Shown piece after piece: positions 1 through 6,234 of a stretch of 8,342 nt of DNA. Source of the stretch: Planctomycetaceae bacterium (GTDB taxonomy: Bacteria; Planctomycetota; Planctomycetia; Pirellulales; Thermoguttaceae); NCBI GenBank assembly GCA_031259095.1, contig JAIRLW010000130.1:1-8342 (forward strand), in the 5' to 3' direction. Made by a program: the position numbers and the translations under genes. The notes beneath the pieces were generated by a model. The model did not search any database. It worked only from the letters and a program-made list of their open reading frames with translations, and had not been told where the DNA came from. Within the stretch, counting starts at the first letter, position 1. Every line of letters begins with the position of its first letter.

Positions 1-255
1 ACCGGAGCGAGATTACGGTTACGTCCGAAAGTGATGACGGTGGCGACAACAATTGCGTCATTGTTACCGATATTCTGGAGTACACGTACAGGAGTTGAGA
101 TTATGCAGCCGCTGGCAACTCCGGTAGTTGGCGGAATGATTTCCAGCCTGTTACACATTTTAATCGTAACGCCGGTTTTGTTTGTCATGTTACACCGTAA
201 AGCGCTGACCATCAAAGAACCCGTCGCCGAAAATTCGTCATTATTCAATGGATGA
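1..255 (+). CDS. Heavy-metal efflux RND pump (CzcA/CusA type), C-terminal end only
   Basis: This is the 3' end of an open frame that runs in from before base 1, giving 84 visible residues and a TGA stop at 253-255. The segment [13 protein letters not shown], followed by [21 protein letters not shown] and [20 protein letters not shown], is the typical end of HME-RND inner-membrane exporters: the loop before TM11, then TM11 and TM12. After the last helix the protein stops in a short hydrophilic tail. Known family members export Cu, Ag, Zn, Co, Cd or Ni by proton antiport within a three-part complex spanning the envelope. The metal cannot be read from this fragment because the periplasmic and TM4 residues lie outside the window. 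A FecCD permease starts about 95 bases downstream on the same strand. Confidence 0.88.
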   Translation, partial: TGARLRLRPKVMTVATTIASLLPIFWSTRTGVEIMQPLATPVVGGMISSLLHILIVTPVLFVMLHRKALTIKEPVAENSSLFNG

Positions 256-280
256 GGTTGTTTCCTCAGAAAAATAAGGT

Positions 281-310
281 TTTTGGTAAATTCGACTGAA
301 ACGTTATAAA
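281..310 (+). promoter_or_regulatory. Weak candidate sigma-70 promoter before the FecCD permease
   Basis: TTGGTA (283-288 region) is followed about 16 bases later by TATAAA (305-310). The -10 box matches five of six consensus positions and the -35 box four of six. A transcript from here would start at about 317. That would leave the ATG at 320 almost leaderless and give the ATG at 350 a leader of about 33 bases, which mildly favours 350 as the start. Read-through from the RND gene is equally possible. Confidence 0.25.
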
Positions 311-349
311 AATTTAAACATGATACGGAGTAGAACTCAAATAATTAAT

Positions 350-1414
350 ATGAAGAATTATTTTCATCAATTGCTCAATCGTCGGACGGTTATTCTTATT
401 ATAACGGCAATGTTACTTCCGATTTTTCTTTGTGTTTCGATTTCGGTTGGAGCGGCGTCAGTTCCAGTTACGGAAACGATTCGGATTCTTTGCGGCTATG
501 ATTCGGAGTCTCGATATTTGTACATTATCAGGGACATACGGTTACCGCAATCTTTAGCGGCAATTTTAGCCGGCGCGGGTTTATCGGTTGCGGGGGCAAC
601 GATGCAAAGCGTGTTACGGAATCCGCTTTGTTCTCCGTTTACATTGGGCATTTCAAGCGCGGCGGCATTCGGAGCCGCTGTAACATTGTATCTTAGCGGC
701 GGTGAAATTTCACTTGCGGATAACATGTTGTTCGGTTCCAATCATTTTTTTGCAACAACACGGATTGGAGTTTCATTGGGAGCCTTTTTCTGTGCGATAA
801 TTACAACCGTTATGGTAATTTTACTTGGTCAGGTTCGCGGAACGCGATCAGAATCAATTATTTTAGTTGGAGTGGCGTTTAGTTCTCTTTTTTCTGCGGC
901 GTTGATGTTCCTTCAATACATCGCCGACGATTCGCGTCTTGCGGCAATGGTTTACTGGACATTCGGCGATACTGCCCGCGCGACATGGAACAGTCTTATT
1001 CTGATGACGGTTTGTGTTTTACCGGCGTCCTTTTATTTTTTGTATCACAGTTGGAATTACAACGCTCTGGCACTTGGCGAAGAATCCGCGCGCAGTCTCG
1101 GCGTTCCGGTTCGTCAGTTACAAATATTTACCATGTTGTTTGCTTCGCTGCTTACAGCGGTGTTGGTGTCGTTGCTTGGAATTATTGGGTTTGTCGGTTT
1201 GGTGGTTCCCCATGTTGCCCGACTTTGGATCGGATCAGATCATCGTTTTTTGTTACCGTTTTCACTGTTGTTCGGCGGTCTTTTATTGCTCATCGCCGAT
1301 ACCTCAGCGCGATTGATTTTTGCACCAAGAATTTTACCGGTTTCGATTCTCACCGCGTTTATTGGTGTTCCTGTTTTTTTATCATTACTGCTCGGAAAAC
1401 GAACACAACTTTAA
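350..1414 (+). CDS. FecCD/BtuC-family ABC transporter permease (metal-chelate or oxyanion uptake)
   Basis: This 354-residue polytopic inner-membrane protein has the usual length for one FecCD subunit, which works as a homodimer. The family hallmarks appear in order: RDIRLPQSLAAILAGAGLSVAGA with QSVLRNPLCSPFTLGIS (61-103), YWTFGD (202-207), the cytoplasmic coupling segment GEESARSLGVPV (243-254), GFVGLVVPHVAR (280-291), and LPVSILTAFIGVPVFLSLL (329-347). In known systems such permeases import Fe-siderophores, haem, cobalamin or, in the MolBC branch, molybdate/tungstate; the substrate cannot be fixed from this sequence. I chose the ATG at 350 because it gives a short basic N-terminus before TM1. 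An in-frame ATG at 320 would add 10 residues, and neither start has a Shine-Dalgarno at normal spacing. The expected ATPase gene does not follow. A binding-protein gene lies about 4.8 kb away on the other strand (6235-7383). Confidence 0.9.
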   Translation: MKNYFHQLLNRRTVILIITAMLLPIFLCVSISVGAASVPVTETIRILCGYDSESRYLYIIRDIRLPQSLAAILAGAGLSVAGATMQSVLRNPLCSPFTLGISSAAAFGAAVTLYLSGGEISLADNMLFGSNHFFATTRIGVSLGAFFCAIITTVMVILLGQVRGTRSESIILVGVAFSSLFSAALMFLQYIADDSRLAAMVYWTFGDTARATWNSLILMTVCVLPASFYFLYHSWNYNALALGEESARSLGVPVRQLQIFTMLFASLLTAVLVSLLGIIGFVGLVVPHVARLWIGSDHRFLLPFSLLFGGLLLLIADTSARLIFAPRILPVSILTAFIGVPVFLSLLLGKRTQL

Positions 1415-1427
1415 TCGAGAGAGTAGT

Positions 1428-1450
1428 CCGCAGATGACGCTGATTTTCGC
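1428..1450. repeat. Possible dispersed intergenic repeat fragment (CGCAGATGACGC phrase)
   Basis: CCGCAGATGACGC is followed by TGATTTTCGC just after the permease stop. From memory, very similar phrases recur between genes in many unrelated bacterial genomes, so this may be a remnant of a dispersed element. A GCGAAAA at 1478-1484 could pair with TTTTCGC at 1444-1450, but the loop is long and no T-run follows, so I do not call a terminator. Confidence 0.25.
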
Positions 1451-1503
1451 AAATTGTTTTTAAATTATGTGAAAACCGCGAAAAATTTGTTTTATGAAAA
1501 ATC

Positions 1504-1565
1504 ATTTGTCCCTAATGTCTTTTTTTATAGGAACATTGGGGATGATGGAGATATTAGGAACAAAT
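1504..1565. repeat. Degenerate inverted repeat between convergent genes (GTCCC-type element)
   Basis: The left arm ATTTGTCCCTAATGTC (1504-1519) is the reverse complement of GATATTAGGAACAAAT (1550-1565) except at two positions. An alternative inner hairpin is also possible: CCCTAATGT (1510-1518) with ACATTGGGG (1533-1541), which pairs throughout if one G-T pair is allowed. The right half read on the minus strand is a run of 9-bp units resembling GTCCCTAAT. This looks like a decayed copy of the element at 5059-5121. It may double as a two-way transcription end point for the converging genes, but it has no clean GC stem plus T-run. Confidence 0.6.
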
Positions 1566-1569
1566 AATC

Positions 1570-1584
1570 AATTAATCATTAATT
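1570..1584. repeat. AT-only perfect palindrome
   Basis: AATTAATCATTAATT is a perfect 7+1+7 inverted repeat in the gap between the two convergent genes. It is AT-only apart from the central C, so chance occurrence is easy. I assign no function. Confidence 0.3.
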
Positions 1585-1655
1585 AAAAGAATCGAAAATC
1601 TTTTGGCAAACGATATTTTTAGAGATTTTCGTGTTACGATTATTTCTTCGCGCAA

Positions 1656-2582
1656 TTATGCGAGATCACGGTCTTCGAAGAGCAGCAAGGACACCAGCAA
1701 TGCGGCTGAGCAGTACAATGCGGCATATCCAACCGCAAAAAGTACGTAATACCATGAAACAGTTTTTCCCATCGCCACTGCTGTTTCCATACTAAAATGG
1801 TCAAGACACGGCAAAAAAGCGCTAACAAAATTAGCAATAAAAACCACCATCGGAAGTTGACCAACCGACGATTGAACAATGACCGGAATAATATTGCCCA
1901 AAAGATAAATCAATAAGGAGATCGTCAGATTCGGAAGAAGCGGTAATCGTGTCGAAATGGCAATCGCCACCGCCGCAAGAATAATTGTTTCCAAATACGC
2001 CAACGCAAGACCGGGCAAAATATCATAAATCGCCTGAGCACATTCAATCGCCTTCGGAACATCCTTCGCCGACTCCCTCGCATCATAAACAACCTTGTAT
2101 GAAACCGTATTAAGAAAAAACGTTCCAAGAATCAAGAAAATTAACGTTACCGCAATCATCACCCCGACATATTTGCCAACAATAAAATTCCTACGGTTCA
2201 ACGGTTTGGCAAGAGCCATGAGCGCGGTTTTGCCGTCAATTTCTTCGGAAATCGTGGTGCTGGCTGTCCAAACCGCTAAAAAGGCGGCAATCAGTTTGAC
2301 TACCGTTAAGCCCTGCGTAACCACCAGTTTAATGTCTTCTCCCAACGTGTTGTAAGGAATGAGCAGGAAAATAAATAACGCAAAAATACCAACCAACGTC
2401 AGAATAGTAAAAAGCGGTTGGAACAATGCCTCTTTGGCAGTAACCCACGCAACCGCTCCAATTTTCGGAATGTAATTATGAATCACATAAACCAGCGCCC
2501 CAAAAAGTACAAAAAATCCAACCGCAACAAGATCAATATATTTTAACGCTTCGATCCAACTCGGTAAGGAAAATGTAAACAT
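1656..2582 (-). CDS. ABC-2-type membrane permease, planctomycete-style
   Basis: This 308-residue protein has about seven hydrophobic segments, at roughly 16-36, 56-76, 92-110, 138-158, 192-210, 218-240 and 278-303. Between the second and third lies IPYNTLGEDIK (75-85). After the third comes SEEIDGKTALMALAKPLNRRNFIVGKYVG (112-140). The second block matches the cytoplasmic signature of ABC-2 permeases of the NosY/GldF kind (EE..GKTAL..L.KP..R..F..GK), which is well represented in Planctomycetota. Such proteins normally pair with a separate ATPase to export or organise envelope material; no ATPase gene is adjacent here, so the substrate is unknown. The start ATG is at 2580-2582, with no Shine-Dalgarno upstream. 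The gene converges with the FecCD permease and sits 67 bases beyond the stop of the coiled-coil gene. Confidence 0.8.
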   Translation of the reverse strand: MFTFSLPSWIEALKYIDLVAVGFFVLFGALVYVIHNYIPKIGAVAWVTAKEALFQPLFTILTLVGIFALFIFLLIPYNTLGEDIKLVVTQGLTVVKLIAAFLAVWTASTTISEEIDGKTALMALAKPLNRRNFIVGKYVGVMIAVTLIFLILGTFFLNTVSYKVVYDARESAKDVPKAIECAQAIYDILPGLALAYLETIILAAVAIAISTRLPLLPNLTISLLIYLLGNIIPVIVQSSVGQLPMVVFIANFVSAFLPCLDHFSMETAVAMGKTVSWYYVLFAVGYAALYCSAALLVSLLLFEDRDLA

Positions 2583-2603
2583 GGTCGTAATAAAAAATTA
2601 AAT

Positions 2604-2650
2604 AATGAAAAAAAATTAACAAAACCGTAAACTGTTCACATTAAACAGTT
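2604..2650 (-). terminator. Weak candidate terminator after the coiled-coil/nuclease-like gene
   Basis: AACTGTT (2630-2636) and AACAGTT (2644-2650) are a perfect 7-bp inverted repeat with a 7-base loop. The repeat begins exactly at the stop codon of the minus-strand gene. On the minus strand it is followed, after a few bases, by T-rich sequence including a run of eight T. The stem is AT-rich and the T-run is not immediately adjacent, so efficiency is doubtful. Confidence 0.3.
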
Positions 2651-3360
2651 CACTTGCTATCTCCGCTAAAAATTTGAGGTTCAAATCCTTCCGGTACATC
2701 AATTTTAAAAGTATGACCGCTCGGGGCAATAACGTACAAACCATTCTCAATTGCTATGTTTTTGAATTCATCTTTAAAAACGGTACCTGCAATGGCTCCG
2801 ATTACTTTTTTCTCTTTGGGACGGCGATCTCTAAAATATTGTTGTACAATTTTCAATCGTTCAATATGTTGCAAAATATCTTTTTCAGTAGGTGTAACTT
2901 TTACTTCCACACAAAGAATAAAGTCGTCATTCTCAAGCATCATATCAATTTCCGCAAGTGTTTTTTTGTCCTTACCGTAAATTTTATAATTACGAGTCAC
3001 TTCGCTGAAATGATAATTGAGTTTATTAAACTGTTGAACCATTCCTGGTGCAACCAGATATTCTTCCATATCGCCAAGCCGATTATTTAAATACCCAAGT
3101 TGTTTACTGGTTCTTTTGATTTGTTTCTCTGTTTTCTTGATTTGTTCATCTGTTTTCTTGATTTGTTCATCTGTTTTCTTAATTTGTTCATTTGTTTTCT
3201 TGATTTGTTCATCTGTTTTTTCGCTTTGTTCCCTAAGTTTTTCATATTCTTTTTGACTTCGCTTGTAACCCATGCGCATCAGTTTGGCGTTTTTTTGGAT
3301 AGTGTGCCAAACTTTTTCAAAAGTCAAACCAGTTGAGTCAGGAATATTGTTTGTTGACAT
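2650..3360 (-). CDS. Coiled-coil protein with C-terminal PD-(D/E)XK-like domain (DUF3782-like)
   Basis: This 236-residue soluble protein has three parts. Residues 1-46 form a polar N-terminus. Residues 47-88 hold six consecutive heptads of the type KKTDEQI, a strongly predicted coiled coil. Residues 98-236 form a mixed alpha/beta domain containing EIDMMLEND (137-145) and CVEVKV (150-155). D139, E152 and K154 have the spacing of a PD-(D/E)XK nuclease-fold active site (D, about 13 residues, ExK). The same architecture occurs in DUF3782 and related hypothetical families in archaea and many gut or aquatic bacteria, often in several copies per genome; no function is established. No restriction, toxin or methylase partner is adjacent. 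The coiled coil is encoded by nearly identical 21-bp repeats (separate entry). The start ATG is at 3358-3360, with no clear ribosome-binding site. Confidence 0.75.
   Translation of the reverse strand: MSTNNIPDSTGLTFEKVWHTIQKNAKLMRMGYKRSQKEYEKLREQSEKTDEQIKKTNEQIKKTDEQIKKTDEQIKKTEKQIKRTSKQLGYLNNRLGDMEEYLVAPGMVQQFNKLNYHFSEVTRNYKIYGKDKKTLAEIDMMLENDDFILCVEVKVTPTEKDILQHIERLKIVQQYFRDRRPKEKKVIGAIAGTVFKDEFKNIAIENGLYVIAPSGHTFKIDVPEGFEPQIFSGDSK
3097..3222 (-). repeat. 21-bp tandem repeats encoding coiled-coil heptads
   Basis: On the plus strand the 21-mer GTTTTCTTGATTTGTTCATC+T occurs identically at 3131-3151, 3152-3172 and 3194-3214. The unit at 3173-3193 differs at two positions, and more diverged units lie at 3110-3130 and 3215-3235. 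Each unit is exactly one heptad (IKKTDEQ frame), so gain or loss of a unit keeps the reading frame and changes the coiled-coil length by seven residues. Confidence 0.9.
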
Positions 3361-3383
3361 GGCTATTTTCTTTTTGGGTAATT

Positions 3384-3425
3384 TCTAAAAAACTTCGGCA
3401 AATAAATTTTGGCAATTTCTAAAAA
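3384..3425 (-). promoter_or_regulatory. Two copies of the TTTTTAGA intergenic motif upstream of the coiled-coil gene
   Basis: On the minus strand GAAGTTTTTTAGAAATTACC and GAAGTTTTTAGAAATTGCC are near-identical and about 34 bases apart. The core TTTTTAGA occupies 3384-3391 and 3418-3425, that is 24 and 58 bases upstream of the start codon. A further copy lies on the plus strand at 3464-3471. The role is unknown; see the motif-family finding. Confidence 0.5.
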
Positions 3426-3535
3426 CTTCGATTAAAATCAATTTTGTTCGGTCAAAAAAAGGGTTTTTAGAATTTTTCTTACAGAATTTTCAAATCAAAA
3501 CAAGTATATCCTGTATAGTGAAAGATTTATTCTAC

Positions 3536-4981
3536 CTATTGTGTGGAGCTTTTCAAGTAGGTCGGAGTATTGAAAACGGTTCCTTTTTCGATTTTTTGCC
3601 TAACCGTTTCCGGTGAATCGGCAAACAGCGGAGAAATTTCGACTGGCGTTTCCGCAACAACCACCGCGTCAGCTTTTCGCAGCCAATCGGCATACATCGC
3701 GGCAAGATCACGTTTAACAGTTTCCGGTGAATCGGACGGCGAACCGGAAGCGTTTTTGAGCGGAGCGTAATGGTTCGGCGGATCAACTTCGACCACAACC
3801 GCATTGTCCGCCGAAGGAAGAAGATCGAAAATAAATCGTTCAAATTTAATCGCGTTTTCCTTATCCGGTTTAATTCGTTCTCCTGTTGCAAGATCAACAA
3901 ACGGAACTTTTTTACGGGCAATGTGAAACGGCAACGAGGTTGCAATTTTTGAGGTTCGATCAAGGAGTGAAGCGTTGAAGAGATGAACCGCAATACTTCC
4001 AGCCCAGATTTTGAGCGAACCGTCCGAATTTGTTTTTCGGGCGACTTCTTCCGGTAAATCACTGTATTCGATAACGTAAAGCCGACCATCGACTTCAACA
4101 ATATTACCGACTTTATCGGTAGGAAAACGTTTGCGGATTACCTGACTGGTCGACTCTGAACCGCTCAAAAGATGATAACCTAAAAATTCCGGTGAACAAA
4201 TCCGCACCAACGGATTATCAACCTGATTATAAAACAGATATTCAATTCCGCGTTGACGAAGACAATCCAATACGGAGATTCCATTTTCGTTTTTTCGGGC
4301 GATTGCGGCAAGCATTCCGCCATGACCGTCGGGACTCAACGCGATACCGCCTTTGGAATCGAGTAAAACCTTACCGGTTTCCAGTGAAACAGCAGGCATC
4401 GTTCCCTGACAAAAAATAAAAACATCTTCTTTCCGTAAACCGAAATAATTTTTTTGTTCTAAAAAGTCAACGGTTTCATGATGTGTTGCCGAACTGGTCA
4501 TGATACAGTACGGAATGTGATAACCGTATCGTTGTGAAGCGGCAAGAACTTTTTCGAAATGAAATTGAAACAGTGTTGCTTCGCTAACCGGAGCAATCGG
4601 ATACATTCCTTTGGGATGCGGAAAACCAAGTCGCGTCCCCTGACCGCCTGCAACAAGAATGACTCCCACTTTTCCGCGGCGCAACACGTCATTTCCCGCC
4701 GACACCGCCTCCTCAACCGAAACAGGTTTTCGCGGTTTACAAGGAGTTTGGTCGGTAACGGTCGAAAATTTATACGCAGGCGGATCGCTTGCCCGATCCG
4801 CTAACGTCAACGATTCCGCCGGAGTATTCCGATGTTCATAAAGACGAGCAATCAACGCAAAATCAATAGACTGAATTTGATCTAATAACTCACGCTGTTC
4901 CGCGTCGGAAAGTGAATCCCAAAACGTAAAAAGATGTTCCTGACCATACTGTTTAAGATCGTTTAAAATAATGTCTTTCAT
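3536..4981 (-). CDS. UDP-N-acetylglucosamine/UDP-hexose pyrophosphorylase, UAP1-like (UDPGP type 1 family)
   Basis: This 481-residue cytoplasmic nucleotidyltransferase is close in length to eukaryotic UAP1. The UTP-binding loop LVAGGQGTRLGFPHPKGMYP lies at 109-128. It is followed by IMTSSATH (160-167), KNYFGL (177-182), CQGTMPAV (191-198), SPDGHGG (216-222), NQVDNPLV (252-259), VIEYSDLPEE (303-312), WAGSIAVHLF (326-335), IKPDKENAIKFERFIFD (370-386) and HYAPLKNASG (404-413). These match UAP1 blocks in order. The family makes UDP-GlcNAc (or UDP-GalNAc/UDP-Glc) from UTP and sugar-1-phosphate, feeding cell-wall and surface polysaccharide. Exact sugar choice cannot be read here; QVDN stands where UAP1 has CVDN. 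The N-terminal helical part (GQEHLFTFWDSLSD) also fits bacterial UAP-like proteins. The gene stands alone, with about 175 bases downstream and 193 upstream, and has no Shine-Dalgarno. Confidence 0.85.
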   Translation of the reverse strand: MKDIILNDLKQYGQEHLFTFWDSLSDAEQRELLDQIQSIDFALIARLYEHRNTPAESLTLADRASDPPAYKFSTVTDQTPCKPRKPVSVEEAVSAGNDVLRRGKVGVILVAGGQGTRLGFPHPKGMYPIAPVSEATLFQFHFEKVLAASQRYGYHIPYCIMTSSATHHETVDFLEQKNYFGLRKEDVFIFCQGTMPAVSLETGKVLLDSKGGIALSPDGHGGMLAAIARKNENGISVLDCLRQRGIEYLFYNQVDNPLVRICSPEFLGYHLLSGSESTSQVIRKRFPTDKVGNIVEVDGRLYVIEYSDLPEEVARKTNSDGSLKIWAGSIAVHLFNASLLDRTSKIATSLPFHIARKKVPFVDLATGERIKPDKENAIKFERFIFDLLPSADNAVVVEVDPPNHYAPLKNASGSPSDSPETVKRDLAAMYADWLRKADAVVVAETPVEISPLFADSPETVRQKIEKGTVFNTPTYLKSSTQ

Positions 4982-5022
4982 TATCTGAATTAGTGTTTTA
5001 GCAAATTAAAGTAATGGGAAGT

Positions 5023-5030
5023 TCTAAAAA
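5023..5030 (-). promoter_or_regulatory. TTTTTAGA motif in the leader of the UAP1-like gene
   Basis: On the minus strand GATTTTTAGAACTTCCC lies 41 bases upstream of the start codon at 4981, in the same orientation as the copies before the coiled-coil and binding-protein genes. The function is unknown. Confidence 0.45.
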
Positions 5031-5058
5031 TCACCGAATTATTTGTTCCAAAATATTT

Positions 5059-5121
5059 GTCCCAATTTGTCCCTAAAGTCCCTTCTGTCCCTAAAATTGG
5101 GACAATAGGGACAACTGGGAC
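5059..5121. repeat. GTCCC 9-bp-period inverted repeat element
   Basis: Four GTCCC words stand at 5059, 5069, 5078 and 5087. After a 7-base centre come three GGGAC words at 5099, 5108 and 5117. Neighbouring words are 9 bases apart, with one 10-base step. The whole can fold as a long stem in which three GTCCC blocks pair with three GGGAC blocks. It lies between the stop of the secreted-protein gene and the start of the UAP1-like gene. It is too far from the 5175 stop, and lacks the T-run, to be a plain terminator. A dispersed repeat or a protein-binding array is more likely. The 9-bp spacing is not a helical turn. Confidence 0.75.
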
Positions 5122-5160
5122 GAATGATTTTTAAATTAAATTTGTGTTCAGAAAATGATG

Positions 5161-5168
5161 TTTTTAGA
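5161..5168 (+). promoter_or_regulatory. TTTTTAGA motif abutting the stop of the secreted-protein gene
   Basis: On the plus strand GTTTTTAGAGGTTCTC starts at 5160. It runs into the stop codon (5175-5177) of the minus-strand gene. It is one of seven intergenic copies in the window, here in the orientation opposite to that gene. Confidence 0.4.
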
Positions 5169-5174
5169 GGTTCT

Positions 5175-5999
5175 CTATTTTGGTTGACTGAGTAAAATAT
5201 TCCGATTAAGGAGTTGGATTTGAGTTTCGAGCGATTTGATATTTTCTTTGAGATCGGTAATTTCTTTCCGTAACGAATCCACTGTTTGTTTGAGTTCGGA
5301 CAATTCTTTGGACGGTTTGGGAACCCAAGGAGAATCCGACCACGCCTGATCTTGATCAAAAGGAGTCGGCAACGGATTGGCAGTTCCAACAGGATTATTT
5401 ATCGGCGGAATGATTCCGATTCCCGGAACCGGTTGGAAGGGCGGTTGAAACGGAGGTAACGGCAATACGTTGGACGGCAGCGTTTCTTTGGACGCAGTTA
5501 ATTCCATTCCGGTATTGGGAGTTGTCGGCTTGGTTCCCTGATTTTCACGCCGTTGAATCAAGAGATTGGGCTCAACCGGCAACGGTGTTGCTGTTCCGGT
5601 AATCATATCTGTTGCTTTCGGCGTAAGATTATTATTAACAGACGGTTCCTGATTTTCGATAGGGATTCCCTGAATTTTGAGTTGAGCGTTAATTTCTTTT
5701 AATTGGTTTGTCAGTTCGGCTTGCTCTGCCTGAAGCGATGCGATCAGTTGTTTATCATTTGGATCAATAAACCCAAGAGTTCGCTGAGTTTGTTGCAGTT
5801 CAAAAGTTAATTGTTGCCGCATACGGAACAAGACAGCCGGATTCATTCGCGGCAATGTCGGAGAAATCGCTGTTGGTTTCGATGGTTCGGGCGACGATTC
5901 CTGCAATGTCGGCGGAATTTCCTGCGCTGTTACCGAAACAGTCCATGTTGAACCAAAGAGAAAAAGAACCAAAAACAAAATTCGATTGAACATTTTCAT
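5175..5999 (-). CDS. Secreted coiled-coil / proline-rich hypothetical protein
   Basis: I do not recognise a named family. With the start at 5997-5999 the protein has 274 residues. It begins with a classic Sec signal peptide, MKMFNRILFLVLFLFG...VSVTA, with probable cleavage after A25 (VTA|QE). The mature part has a Ser/Pro-rich stretch (27-50) and a Gln-rich helical, coiled-coil-like segment (58-110). It continues with a disordered Asn/Thr/Pro linker with a proline-dense core (174-215) and a second clear coiled coil at the C-terminus (230-270, leucine/isoleucine heptads). A longer frame reaches 6056 but would place 19 polar residues before the signal peptide, so I reject that start. No cysteine, lipobox or enzyme motif is present. 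An exported structural or scaffolding role at the envelope is only a guess. It stands alone between two AT-rich gaps. Confidence 0.7.
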   Translation of the reverse strand: MKMFNRILFLVLFLFGSTWTVSVTAQEIPPTLQESSPEPSKPTAISPTLPRMNPAVLFRMRQQLTFELQQTQRTLGFIDPNDKQLIASLQAEQAELTNQLKEINAQLKIQGIPIENQEPSVNNNLTPKATDMITGTATPLPVEPNLLIQRRENQGTKPTTPNTGMELTASKETLPSNVLPLPPFQPPFQPVPGIGIIPPINNPVGTANPLPTPFDQDQAWSDSPWVPKPSKELSELKQTVDSLRKEITDLKENIKSLETQIQLLNRNILLSQPK

Positions 6000-6143
6000 T
6001 GTTATAAGAGTTGTAATCGTTATAAAATTTGCGGGATTTACAGTAAGGACATACAATAATCTGCGGATTGTTCTCGTAGTATGTTTTCCAATATAACAAG
6101 ATCAAATTTCTATTTCAAGTCCCGCCGATTGACTTGTACTCGA

Positions 6144-6158
6144 TCTTTTGCCAAAAGA
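6144..6158. repeat. 15-bp odd palindrome TCTTTTGCCAAAAGA
   Basis: TCTTTTG, a central C, then CAAAAGA form a perfect inverted repeat in the 235-base gap between the secreted-protein and binding-protein genes. The geometry fits a dimer-binding operator better than a hairpin, because the loop would be too tight. A similar sequence, ATCTTTTGGCAAACG, lies in the gap before 1611. Evidence for function is weak. Confidence 0.3.
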
Positions 6159-6172
6159 GAGCCGACACGATA

Positions 6173-6209
6173 GATAGGTGAAAGCCTTTCGGCGAAACAT
6201 CGCCTACCT
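6173..6209. repeat. Compact nested hairpin element (REP-like)
   Basis: TAGGTGA (6175-6181) pairs with TCGCCTA (6200-6206) using one G-T pair. Inside are GCC-TTTC-GGC (6184-6193), GAAAG-C-CTTTC (6180-6190) and GGCGA-AACA-TCGCC (6191-6204), which compete with one another. The segment is markedly more GC-rich than its surroundings. It lies 26 bases beyond the stop of the binding-protein gene and has no T-run on either side, so it does not look like an intrinsic terminator. A dispersed extragenic palindrome or an mRNA 3'-end stabiliser is plausible. Confidence 0.5.
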
Positions 6210-6234
6210 TGCAACACAAATCTCAAAACATTTT

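Noticed and set aside
985..1437. Open frame inside the FecCD permease in another frame
   Set aside because: It overlaps a gene with all family motifs; its translation is Cys/Trp/Phe-rich and resembles no protein.
1444..1484. TTTTCGC / GCGAAAA terminator after the FecCD permease
   Set aside because: The loop is 27 bases and AT-rich, the stem is short and no terminal T-run follows.
3097..3235. CRISPR-like array
   Set aside because: Units are contiguous 21-bp tandem repeats in a reading frame, with no spacers.
3100..3336. Plus-strand frame with repeated FICFLDL units
   Set aside because: It is the antisense reading of the 21-bp heptad repeats; apparent membrane repeats are a by-product of the coiled-coil codons.
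5039..5389. Minus-strand Arg/Ile-rich frame covering the GTCCC element
   Set aside because: It is a shadow of the secreted-protein gene running into repeats; it has no coherent domain.
6000..6234. Cobalamin or other riboswitch upstream of the secreted-protein gene
   Set aside because: Hairpins are present but no conserved riboswitch core was recognised, and the downstream gene is not a transporter or biosynthesis gene.
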